Under the pieces are notes generated by a model that was not told where the DNA came from, did not search any database, and worked only from the letters and a program-made list of their open reading frames with translations. Positions 55,301 to 64,000 of a stretch of DNA of 64,000 nt are shown piece by piece. Positions within the stretch are counted from its first letter, which is position 1; every line of letters starts with the position of its first letter. A program made the position numbers and the translations under genes. Origin of the DNA: Mastigias papua (lineage: Eukaryota > Cnidaria > Scyphozoa > Rhizostomeae > Mastigiidae); NCBI GenBank assembly GCA_964019165.1, contig OZ025281.1:13518558-13582557 (forward strand), written 5' to 3'.

Positions 55301-56471
55301 GTCCTGGTGTGACGTAAAATGTTGCAGGTAAAAGTCGGTGTTTCGTTTCCAACATTGTCGTGAATTTCCCCATAACCTTTAAAGGTTCTTTGGCATTGTA
55401 TGTAAAAATACGGATCTTGGTCGGTTCAAGAATTGGTTTCTTATAACTTTCTTGCATGATTATATTGAACGTCTTTAGGTCCATGACATTAATTGAAGCT
55501 CCTGTGTCGATAGTCACGTGTATTTTCACACCTTCGATCGTTACATTTGTCATCGCATGGGGTCGTGCTTTTGATTGTTCTCTTTGATCCATTGAGTAAA
55601 TATATTCGACTTCTGTCTCATCACTTATTGCTTCATCTCCATGTACAACATGAACTCGGGGATTTCCTTTACCCATATTTGTGCGAGTAGCAAACTTTCT
55701 ATTCCTGACTTTTGTTTTACAAACTCTCGCAAAATGGTTTGATTTATGGCATTTTGAACATTCTTTTCCATTCGCAGGGCATCCTCTCTGACCATGGGGA
55801 TATTGTCCTCCACACCTAAAACATTTCCTATTCTTGTTTGTTGATTTATAATATCTTTTGCTTTGTACTTGACTTGATGTTGCATACTGAACTGATTCTT
55901 TCTCGTCAAAATGTAAGGATTTCAGATTTTCTTCAATTCCAGTGGCTTGAGTAATGCTAATTTCTTCGGCCCTAGCCTCCTGAAGTAATTTGTCCAGCGT
56001 TAGGCTTGGATCTCTTAAAGCTTTCTTTCGTATTCTTGATGAGATTCCACATTGCACAATTTGAGATTTAATTTCTTTATCTATATCATGAAAGTCGCAA
56101 CTATCTGCTAGCTTTTTCAAACGTATATAATACTGATCGATACCTTCCGCTTCCCCTTGACGAGCTTGTCTGAAGTTGTAAACGGCGAATTCAGTGTTTT
56201 TCATGGGGGTAAAATGAGCGGTCAATTTAGTAACTGCAACGTCAAATTCATCATCTGTCCCTGTTTCAGGCAACGTATCGAAAATGTCTATAACTCGCGG
56301 CCCAGCCATGTATAAAAGCATTGCACGCTTTTGCGTGTCATTCGTGATATTTGCGGCGATCAAATAAGTCTGAAAACGTCGAATCCACTTTTTCCATCGC
56401 TCTGCAGACGTATGAGGTTCTGCGTCAGGATCAAACGGTTGCATGGGCATTAAATCGAATGTCGCTGCCAT
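52353..56471 (-). CDS. Gag-Pol polyprotein of a Ty3/gypsy retrotransposon
   Basis: A single open frame of 1372 codons with no stop or frameshift. Gag occupies about residues 1-260 and ends in two zinc knuckles between 217 and 251 (CX2C...H...C types). The aspartic protease has IDTGAS at 321-326. Reverse transcriptase runs from about 480 to 700, with LDLQHAY around 570 and MADD at 631-634, where Tyr of the usual YxDD is Met-Ala. RNase H has D780, E823, D848 and D892. Integrase has an HVGH...CIAC zinc-binding part (1002-1038) and the D1066, D1121, E1157 triad with 35 residues between the last two. A GPY/F-like C-terminal part follows and no chromodomain is evident. Gag and Pol are fused in one frame, so no frameshift site is needed. 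All catalytic residues are present, so the element looks coding-competent; activity is not shown. Confidence 0.96.
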   Translation of the reverse strand: MAATFDLMPMQPFDPDAEPHTSAERWKKWIRRFQTYLIAANITNDTQKRAMLLYMAGPRVIDIFDTLPETGTDDEFDVAVTKLTAHFTPMKNTEFAVYNFRQARQGEAEGIDQYYIRLKKLADSCDFHDIDKEIKSQIVQCGISSRIRKKALRDPSLTLDKLLQEARAEEISITQATGIEENLKSLHFDEKESVQYATSSQVQSKRYYKSTNKNRKCFRCGGQYPHGQRGCPANGKECSKCHKSNHFARVCKTKVRNRKFATRTNMGKGNPRVHVVHGDEAISDETEVEYIYSMDQREQSKARPHAMTNVTIEGVKIHVTIDTGASINVMDLKTFNIIMQESYKKPILEPTKIRIFTYNAKEPLKVMGKFTTMLETKHRLLPATFYVTPGQSGCLLSGVTAQEGGLLSLHLHAITDGNRKNISVDIDKSNTGGLLLHNAHGDKKLQAILERNKAVFDAGGKLNDRQIKLHINKSIPGLIQPPRRIPYHLRKKVTEELQKLEKAGIIEKVKDAPTQWSSPIVITPKKDSNDIRICVDMRMPNTAIQRERHIMPTVKDLTMELNGAQYFSKLDLQHAYHQLELKPESRYITTFSTHEGLYQYTRLNYGTNSAAEIFQTTLQQVLHDLKGVKNMADDIIVYGSTREKHDVALENCLNRLQEKNLKLNLKKCRFLKENLEFYGLMFSKKGIAPDPKKVEDFVKATPPQSASEVRSLLGMATYSSQFIPNFASITAPLRELTKKHAKFEWTEKQQKAFVQLKECLTRAPVMAYFDIGKKSMLTVDASPYGLSAILSQIDDDTKKPNIIAYASRSLTTIEQRYSQTEREALAIVWGMEHFRLYLYGCEFDLITDHKPLELIYKNPKSKPPMRIERWLLRLQDFNFKVIYQAGKDNIADYMSRHPVKEAKRENLAEQYVHFISEHAVPKSMTLLEIQEESQRDPTIQFVMRAIETNNWKTSNADVDTKEIAQYYKVRTQLTAQHDGIILKNSKIIIPKTLRDKAINLAHVGHQGIAKTKALLREKIWFPGIDNSVKEMVDSCIACQATTPENAQEPLQMSIMPPSPWHTIHMDFFGPIATGDYLLIIIDAYSRFPEVEIVRSTAMKAIIPKLDRVFAVHGIPYVVRSDNGPPFNGEEFARYMKLLGVKHKPVTPVWPQANGLVESFNKPLNKAITSAIIEKKNWPQALQKFLFAYRTTPHTTTKVAPTELLFNRIVRGTLPELAPNTFVNRHAIAQTNDAENKDKMKSYADTRRNVRKTELKEGDQVIVKADQRKKLTPKFIPKRYVIKYKRGNQITAERDGKLIKRNSTFFKKINSPIQESESESEYSDYSDNETDGHDYPQRNPEHNEPPINRRRYPLRERTQTHFYGQPIAHFSTN

Positions 56472-56497
56472 GTCCCACTATTCTCTCTAAAGCGTTT

Positions 56498-56510
56498 CTC
56501 TTCGTCGCCA
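56498..56510 (-). promoter_or_regulatory. Primer-binding site of the retrotransposon
   Basis: On the minus strand, tggcgacgaagag starts two bases after the 5' LTR. The tgg start fits the CCA end of a tRNA. From memory, the next bases fit the 3' end of a serine tRNA with one mismatch in eleven; the tRNA identity is tentative. Confidence 0.7.
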
Positions 56511-56512
56511 AT

Positions 56513-56662
56513 TGTCGTGTTTATTTCTTCGTTGAGAAATTCACAAATAATAAGACTTCATTCCGCCATATTGCTCTAGTTCAAACATAACATAACACGA
56601 GTAAATACTTTGAGTTACTTGTCATATGTCAGGGGCTGATGGTCAGTTCAGTGAATACTACA
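56513..56662 (-). repeat. 5' LTR (right on the map), 150 bp
   Basis: Transcription of the element should start in this copy and run toward lower coordinates. It is identical to the left LTR except at two positions, and is followed at 56663-56667 by the second ataac target duplication. Confidence 0.97.
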
Positions 56663-59600
56663 ATAACCTTGGTATTTTGCCGAAAAATGACCAAAATTGA
56701 CATTGATTAATTTTGATTGCAGATTGAAAAGTGATGAAAATGAGCGATTTTTGGCCAAAAAGTAAGGCTATAACCTTGGTATTTTGCCGAAACATGACCA
56801 AAATTGAAATTGATTGATTTTGATTGCAGATTGAAAAGTGATGAAAATGAGCGATTTTTGGCCAAAAAGTAAGGCTATAACCTTGGTATTTTGCCGAAGA
56901 ATGACCAAAATTGAAATTGATTGATTTTGATTGCAGATTGAAAAGTGATGAAAATGAGCGATTTTTGGCCAAAAAGTAAGGCTATAACCTTGGTATTTTG
57001 TCGAAACATGACCAAAATTGAAATTGATTGATTTTGATTGCAGATTGAAAAGTGATGAAAATGAGCGATGTTTGGCCAAAAAGTAAGGCTATAACCTTGG
57101 TATTTTGCCTAAGAATGACCAAAATTGAAATTGATTGATTTTGATTGCAGATTGAAAAGTGATGAAAATGAGCGATTTTTGGCCAAAAAGTAAGGCTATA
57201 ACCTTGGTATTTTGCCGAAGAATGACCAAAATTGAAATTGATTGATTTTGATTGCAGATTGAAAAGTGATGAAAATGAGCGATTTTTGGCCAAAAAGTAA
57301 GGCTATAATCTTGGTATTTTGCCGAAAAATGACCAAAATTGAAATTGATTGATTTTGATTGCAGATTGAAAAGTGATGAAAATGAGCGATTTTTGGCCAA
57401 AAAGTAAGGCTATAACCTTGGTATTTTGCCGAAAAATGACCAAAATTGAAATTGATTGATTTTGATTGCAGATTGAAAAGTGATGAAAATGAGCGATTTT
57501 TGGCCAAAAAGTAAGGCTATAACCTTGGTAGTTTGCCGAAAAATGACCAAAATTGAAATCGATTGAGTTTGATTGCAGATTGAAAAGTGGTGAAAATGAG
57601 CGATTTTTCGCCAAAAAGTAAGGCTATAACCTTGGTATTTTGCCGAAACATGACCAAAATTGAAATTGATTGATTTTGATTGCAGATTGAAAAGTGATGA
57701 AAATGAGCGATTTTTGGCCAAAAAGTAAGGCTATAACCTTGGTATTTTGACGAGAAATGACGACAATTGAAATTGATTGATTTTGATTGCAGATTGAAAA
57801 GTGATGAAAATGAGCGATTTTTGGCCAAAAAGTAAGGCTATAACCTTGGTATTTTGCCGAAGAATGACCAAAATTGAAATTGATTGATTTTGATTGCAGA
57901 TTGAAAAGTGATGAAAATGAGCGATTTTTGGCCAAAAAGTAAGGCTATAATCTTGGTATTTTGCCGAAAAATGACCAAAATTGAAATTGATTGATTTTGA
58001 TTGCAGATTGAAAAGTGATGAAAATGAGCGATTTTTGGCCAAAAAGTAAGGCTATAACCTTGGTATTTTGCCGAAAAATGACCAAAATTGAAATTGATTG
58101 ATTTTGATTGCAGATTGAAAAGTGATGAAAATGAGCGATTTTTGGCCAAAAAGTAAGGCTATAACCTTGGTAGTTTGCCGAAAAATGACCAAAATTGAAA
58201 TTGATTGAGTTTGATTGCAGATTGAAAAGTGGTGAAAATGAGCGATTTTTGGCCAAAAAGTAAGGCTATAACCTTGGTATTTTGCCGAAGAATGACCAAA
58301 CTCGAAATTAACTAAGTGTGATTGCAGATTGAAAAGTGGTGAAAATGAGCGATGTTTGGCCAAAAAGTAAGGCTATAACCTTGGTAGTTTGCCGAAAATT
58401 GACCAAAATTGACATTGATTGATTTTGATTGCAGATTGAAAAGTGATGAAAATGAGCGATTTTTGGCCAAAAAGTAAGGCTATAACCTTGGTATTTTGCC
58501 GAAAAATGACCAAAATTGAAATTGATTGATTTTGATTGCAGATTGAAAAGTGATGAAAATGAGCGATTTTTGGCCAAAAAGTAAGGCTATAACCTTGGTA
58601 TTTTGCCGACAAATGACCAAACTTGACATTGATTGATTTTGATTGCAGATTGGAAAGTGATGAAAATGAGCGATTCCTGGCCAAACAGTAAGGCTATAAC
58701 CTTGGTATTTTGCCGAAAAATGACCAAAATTGACATTGATTACTTTTGATTGCAGATTGAAAAGTGATGAAAATGAGCGATTTTTGGCCAAAAAGTAAGG
58801 CTATAACCTTGGTATTTTGCCGAAACATGACCAAAATTGAAATTGATTGATTTTGATTGCAGATTGAAAAGTGATGAAAATGAGCGATTTTTGGCCAAAA
58901 AGTAAGGCTATAACCTTGGTATTTTGCCGAGAAATGACGAAAATTGAAATTGATTGATTTTGATTGCAGATTGAAAAGTGATGAAAATGAGCGATTTTTG
59001 GCCAAAAAGTAAGGCTATAACCTTGGTATTTTGCCGAAGAATGACCAAAATTGAAATTGATTGATTTTGATTGCAGATTGAAAAGTGATGAAAATGAGCG
59101 ATTTTTGGCCAAAAAGTAAGGCTATAATCTTGGTATTTTGCCGAAAAATGACCAAAATTGAAATTGATTGATTTTGATTGCAGATTGAAAAGTGATGAAA
59201 ATGAGCGATTTTTGGCCAAAAAGTAAGGCTATAACCTTGGTATTTTGCCGAAACATGACCAAAATTGAAATTGATTGATTTTGATTGCAGATTGAAAAGT
59301 GATGAAAATGAGCGATTTTTGGCCAAAAAGTAAGGCTATAACCTTGGTATTTTGCCGAAAAATGACCAAAATTGACATTGATTACTTTTGATTGCAGATT
59401 GAAAAGTGATGAAAATGAGCGATTTTTGGCCAAAAAGTAAGGCTATAACCTTGGTATTTTGCCGAAGAATGACCAAAATTGAAATTGATTGATTTTGATT
59501 GCAGATTGAAAAGTGATGAAAATGAGCGATTTTTGGCCAAAAAGTAAGGCTATAATCTTGGTATTTTGCCGAAAAATGACCAAAATTGAAATTGATTGAT

Positions 59601-62286
59601 TTTGATTGCAGATTGAAAAGTGATGAAAATGAGCGATTTTTGGCCAAAAAGTAAGGCTATAACCTTGGTATTTTGCCGAAAAATGACCAAAATTGAAATT
59701 GATTGATTTTGATTGCAGATTGAAAAGTGATGAAAATGAGCGATTTTTGGCCAAAAAGTAAGGCTATAACCTTGGTAGTTTGCCGAAAAATGACCAAAAT
59801 TGAAATTGATTGAGTTTGATTGCAGATTGAAAAGTGGTGAAAATGAGCGATTTTTGGCCAAAAAGTAAGGCTATAACCTTGGTATTTTGCCGAGAAATGA
59901 CGAAAATTGAAATTGATTGATTTTGATTGCAGATTGAAAAGTGATGAAAATGAGCGATTTTTGGCCAAAAAGTAAGGCTATAACCTTGGTATTTTGCCGA
60001 AGAATGACCAAAATTGAAATTGATTGATTTTGATTGCAGATTGAAAAGTGATGAAAATGAGCGATTTTTGGCCAAAAAGTAAGGCTATAATCTTGGTATT
60101 TTGCCGAAAAATGACCAAAATTGAAATTGATTGATTTTGATTGCAGATTGAAAAGTGATGAAAATGAGCGATTTTTGGCCAAAAAGTAAGGCTATAACCT
60201 TGGTATTTTGCCGAAAAATGACCAAAATTGAAATTGATTGATTTTGATTGCAGATTGAAAAGTGATGAAAATGAGCGATTTTTGGCCAAAAAGTAAGGCT
60301 ATAACCTTGGTAGTTTGCCGAAAAATGACCAAAATTGAAATTGATTGAGTTTGATTGCAGATTGAAAAGTGGTGAAAATGAGCGATTTTTGGCCAAAAAG
60401 TAAGGCTATAACCTTGGTATTTTGCCGAAGAATGACCAAACTCGAAATTAACTAAGTGTGATTGCAGATTGAAAAGTGGTGAAAATGAGCGATGTTTGGC
60501 CAAAAAGTAAGGCTATAACCTTGGTAGTTTGCCGAAAATTGACCAAAATTGACATTGATTGATTTTGATTGCAGATTGAAAAGTGGTGAAAATGAGCGAT
60601 TTTTGGCCAAAAAGTAAGGCTATAACCTTGGTATTTTGCCGACAAATGACCAAACTTGAAATTGATTGATTTTGATTGCAGATTGGAAAGTGATGAAAAT
60701 GAGCGATTCCTGGCCAAACAGTAAGGCTATAACCTTGGTATTTTGCCGAAAAATGACCAAAATTGACATTGATTACTTTTGATTGCAAATTGAAAAGTGA
60801 TGAAAATGAGCGATTTTTGGCCAAAAAGTAAGGCTATAACCTTGGTATTTTGCCGAAACATGACCAAAATTGAAATTGATTGATTTTGATTGCAGATTGA
60901 AAAGTGATGAAAATGAGCGATTTTTGGCCAAAAAGTAAGGCTATAACCTTGGTATTTTGCCGAGAAATGACGAAAATTGAAATTGATTGATTTTGATTGC
61001 AGATTGAAAAGTGATGAAAATGAGCGATTTTTGGCCAAAAAGTAAGGCTATAACCTTGGTATTTTGCCGAAAAATGACCAAAATTGAAATTGATTGATTT
61101 TGATTGCAGATTGAAAAGTGATGAAAATGAGCGATTTTTGGCCAAAAAGTAAGGCTATAACCTTGGTATTTTGCCGAAACATGACCAAAATTGAAATTGA
61201 TTGATTTTGATTGCAGATTGAAAAGTGATGAAAATGAGCGATTTTTGGCCAAAAAGTAAGGCTATAACCTTGGTATTTTGCCGAGAAATGACGAAAATTG
61301 AAATTGATTGATTTTGATTGCAGATTGAAAAGTGATGAAAATGAGCGATTTTTGGCCAAAAAGTAAGGCTATAACCTTGGTATTTTGCCGAAGAATGACC
61401 AAAATTGAAATTGATTGATTTTGATTGCAGATTGAAAAGTGATGAAAATGAGCGATTTTTGGCCAAAAAGTAAGGCTATAATCTTGGTATTTTGCCGAAA
61501 AATGACCAAAATTGAAATTGATTGATTTTGATTGCAGATTGAAAAGTGATGAAAATGAGCGATTTTTGGCCAAAAAGTAAGGCTATAACCTTGGTATTTT
61601 GCCGAAAAATGACCAAAATTGAAATTGATTGATTTTGATTGCAGATTGAAAAGTGATGAAAATGAGCGATTTTTGGCCAAAAAGTAAGGCTATAACCTTG
61701 GTAGTTTGCCGAAAAATGACCAAAATTGAAATTGATTGAGTTTGATTGCAGATTGAAAAGTGGTGAAAATGAGCGATTTTTGGCCAAAAAGTAAGGCTAT
61801 AACCTTGGTATTTTGCCGAAGAATGACCAAACTCGAAATTAACTAAGTGTGATTGCAGATTGAAAAGTGGTGAAAATGAGCGATGTTTGGCCAAAAAGTA
61901 AGGCTATAACCTTGGTAGTTTGCCGAAAATTGACCAAAATTGACATTGATTGATTTTGATTGCAGATTGAAAAGTGGTGAAAATGAGCGATTTTTGGCCA
62001 AAAAGTAAGGCTATAACCTTGGTATTTTGCCGACAAATGACCAAACTTGAAATTGATTGATTTTGATTGCAGATTGGAAAGTGATGAAAATGAGCGATTC
62101 CTGGCCAAACAGTAAGGCTATAACCTTGGTATTTTGCCGAAAAATGACCAAAATTGACATTGATTACTTTTGATTGCAGATTGAAAAGTGATGAAAATGA
62201 GCGATTTTTGGCCAAAAAGTAAGGCTATAACCTTGGTATTTTGCCGAAACATGACCAAAATTGAAATTGATTGATTTTGATTGCAG
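56663..62286. repeat. 107-bp satellite array, middle block, about 52.5 monomers
   Basis: The array resumes with ataaccttgg directly after the retrotransposon. Mostly class A monomers, with single class B monomers near 58300, 60440 and 61830. Phase is exact across at least 50 monomers. A block with the markers gccgaaaattgacc, cagattggaaagtg and gcgattcctggcc recurs near 58.4-58.7, 60.5-60.7 and 61.9-62.1 kb, the last two 13 monomers (1391 bp) apart. Confidence 0.98.
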
Positions 62287-62486
62287 NNNNNNNNNNNNNN
62301 NNNNNNNNNNNNNNNNNNNNNNNNNNNNNNNNNNNNNNNNNNNNNNNNNNNNNNNNNNNNNNNNNNNNNNNNNNNNNNNNNNNNNNNNNNNNNNNNNNNN
62401 NNNNNNNNNNNNNNNNNNNNNNNNNNNNNNNNNNNNNNNNNNNNNNNNNNNNNNNNNNNNNNNNNNNNNNNNNNNNNNNNNNNNNN
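62287..62486. other. Assembly gap, 200 N
   Basis: Exactly 200 unknown bases. Sequence stops at ttgattgcag and resumes at attttgccg. In a 107-bp repeat the missing length should be 58 plus a multiple of 107 (165 or 272, for example), so 200 is a placeholder and not a measured size. Confidence 0.97.
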
Positions 62487-64000
62487 ATTTTGCCGAAAAA
62501 TGACCAAAATTGAAATTGATTGATTTTGATTGCAGATTGAAAAGTGATGAAAATGAGCGATTTTTGGCCAAAAAGTAAGGCTATAACCGTGGTATTTTGC
62601 CGAAAAATGACCAAAATTGAAATTGATTGATTTTGATTGCAGATTGAAAAGTGATGAAAATGAGCGATTTTTGGCCAAAAAGTAAGGCTATAACCGTGGT
62701 ATTTTGCCGAAAAATGACCAAAATTGAAATTGATTGATTTTGATTGCAGATTGAAAAGTGATGAAAATGAGCGATTTTTGGCCAAAAAGTAAGGCTATAA
62801 CCTTGGTATTTTGCCGAAAAATGACCAAAATTGAAATTGATTGATTTTGATTGCAGATTGAAAAGTGGTGAAAATGAGCGATTTTTGGCCAAAAAGTAAG
62901 GCTATAACCTTGGTATTTTGCCTGAAAATGACCATAATTGAAATTGATTGAGTTTGATTGCAGATTGAAAAGTGGTGAAAATGAGCGATTTTTGGCCAAA
63001 AAGTAAGGCTATAACCTTGGTATTTTGCCAAAAAATGACAAAAAGTGAAATTGATTGATTTTGATTGCAGATTGAAAAGTGATGAAAATGAGCGATTTGT
63101 GGCAAAAAGTAAGGCTATAACCTTGGTATTTTGCCGAAAAATGACCAAAATTGAAATTGATTGATTTTGATTGCAGATTGAAAAGTGATGAAAATGAGCG
63201 ATTTTTGGCCAAAAAGTAAGGCTATAACCTTGGTATTTTGCCGAAAAATGACCAAAATTGAAATTGATTGATTTTGATTGCAGATTGAAAAGTGATGAAA
63301 CTGAGCGATGTTAGGCCAAAAAGTTAGGCTATAACCTTGGTAGTTTGCCGTAAAATGACCAAAATTGAAATTGATTGAGTTTGATTGCAGATTGAAAAGT
63401 GATGAAAATGAGCGATTTTTGGCCAACATGTAAGTCTATAACCTTGGTAGTTTGAAGAAAAATGACCATAATTGAAATTGATTGATTTTGATTGCAGATT
63501 GAAAAGTGATGAAAATGAGCGATTTTTGGCCAAAAAGTAAGGCTATAACCTTGGTATTTTGCCGAAAAATGACCAAAATTGAAATTGATTGATTTTGATT
63601 GCAGATTGAAAAGTGATGAAAATGAGCGAGTTTTGGCCAAAAAGTAAGGCTATAACCTTGGTATTTTGCCGAAAAATGACCAAAATTGAAATTGATTGAT
63701 TTTGATTGCAGATTGAAAAGTGATGAAACTGAGCGATGTTAGGCCAAAAAGTTAGGCTATAACCTTGGTATTTTGCCGTAAAATGACCAAAATTGAAATT
63801 GATTGAGTTTGATTGCAGATTGAAAAGTGATGAAAATGAGCGATTTTTGGCCAACATGTAAGTCTATAACCTTGGTATTTTCCCGACAAGTGACCAAACT
63901 TGAAATTGATTGAGTTTGATTGCAGATTGAAAAGTGATGAAAATGAGCGATTTTTGGCCAAAAAGTAAGGCTATAACCTTGGTATTTTTGCCGAAAAATG
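62487..64000. repeat. 107-bp satellite array, right block, about 14 monomers, runs off the window
   Basis: Mostly class A monomers. This end is more diverged: a one-base deletion near 63103 (gtggcaaaaagtaagg), tgttaggccaaaaagttagg variants near 63308 and 63736, ggccaacatgtaagtc near 63421 and 63853, and an extra t near 63986. The rise in indels may mark approach to an array edge, which is not reached here. Confidence 0.96.

Larger units (their letters stand above)
52163..56662 (-). mobile_element. Complete Ty3/gypsy LTR retrotransposon, 4.5 kb
   Basis: The 4500-bp element lies on the minus strand with two 150-bp LTRs (TG...CA ends), a 5-bp target duplication ataac, a primer-binding site next to the 5' LTR, a purine-rich tract next to the 3' LTR and one uninterrupted gag-pol frame. 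The order protease, reverse transcriptase, RNase H, integrase is that of Ty3/gypsy (Metaviridae-like) elements. There is no envelope-like frame. The LTRs differ at two positions, so insertion is recent. It sits inside one satellite monomer, and the array continues in phase on both sides. Confidence 0.97.

Noticed and set aside
62164..62785. Frames of 80-186 codons with long unknown stretches
   Set aside because: They run across the 200-N gap, where no sequence exists.
22099..63961. Hundreds of overlapping minus-strand frames of 89-103 codons starting MAKNRSFS or similar
   Set aside because: They are the 107-bp monomer read through its three phases; one stop per three monomers gives about 103 codons each time. 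They overlap each other completely, have no gene signals and vary without codon constraint.
22117..64000. CRISPR-like regular repeat
   Set aside because: Monomers are contiguous with no unique spacers, the unit is 107 bp, and the context is an intron-bearing animal genome.

Overview
The window is eukaryotic and almost certainly from an animal. It holds one multi-exon gene with GT...AG introns, a homologue of Eyes absent (EYA) with the animal-type DLDET catalytic motif. It also has long (TA)n microsatellites, tRNA-like SINE copies, remnants that look like DNA transposons, a 107-bp satellite array and a Ty3/gypsy retrotransposon. The style suggests a marine invertebrate (a cnidarian would fit), but I cannot name a species from the sequence.

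Layout. 1-8592: no gene I can support; minisatellites, two related tRNA-headed SINE copies, four (TA)n tracts (two more lie at 8711 and 22055) and a 124-bp near-perfect palindrome. 8593-20315 (+): an eya gene in at least 11 exons. The first three exons code for a Ser/Pro-rich N-terminal region, and the last eight for the whole EYA phosphatase domain. All exon junctions keep frame, giving 678 codons plus a stop, but the 5' end was not found. 20316-22116: 3' flank with a 23-bp minisatellite and a short (AT)n. 22117-64000: a head-to-tail array of about 350 copies of an AT-rich 107-bp monomer, with a 200-N assembly gap at 62287-62486.

The array is interrupted once, at 52163-56662, by a complete Ty3/gypsy element on the minus strand. 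It has 150-bp LTRs that differ at 2 positions, a 5-bp target-site duplication (ataac), a primer-binding site, a polypurine tract and one open 1372-codon gag-pol frame. The satellite resumes in phase on the far side, and copies of the same satellite neighbourhood without the element survive nearby.

The satellite has at least two monomer classes and repeats at several larger scales (offsets of 4, 6, 7, 13, 29 and 43 monomers). A block of about 3.8 kb recurs almost unchanged 43 monomers away. Monomer length is held at exactly 107 bp, with only two net 1-bp insertions over about 270 monomers. Each monomer contains a perfect 14-bp dyad and, on the plus strand, an acceptor-like and a donor-like splice signal framing a 39-nt open segment. 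The many overlapping 89-103-codon minus-strand frames in the array follow from the 107-bp period and are not genes.
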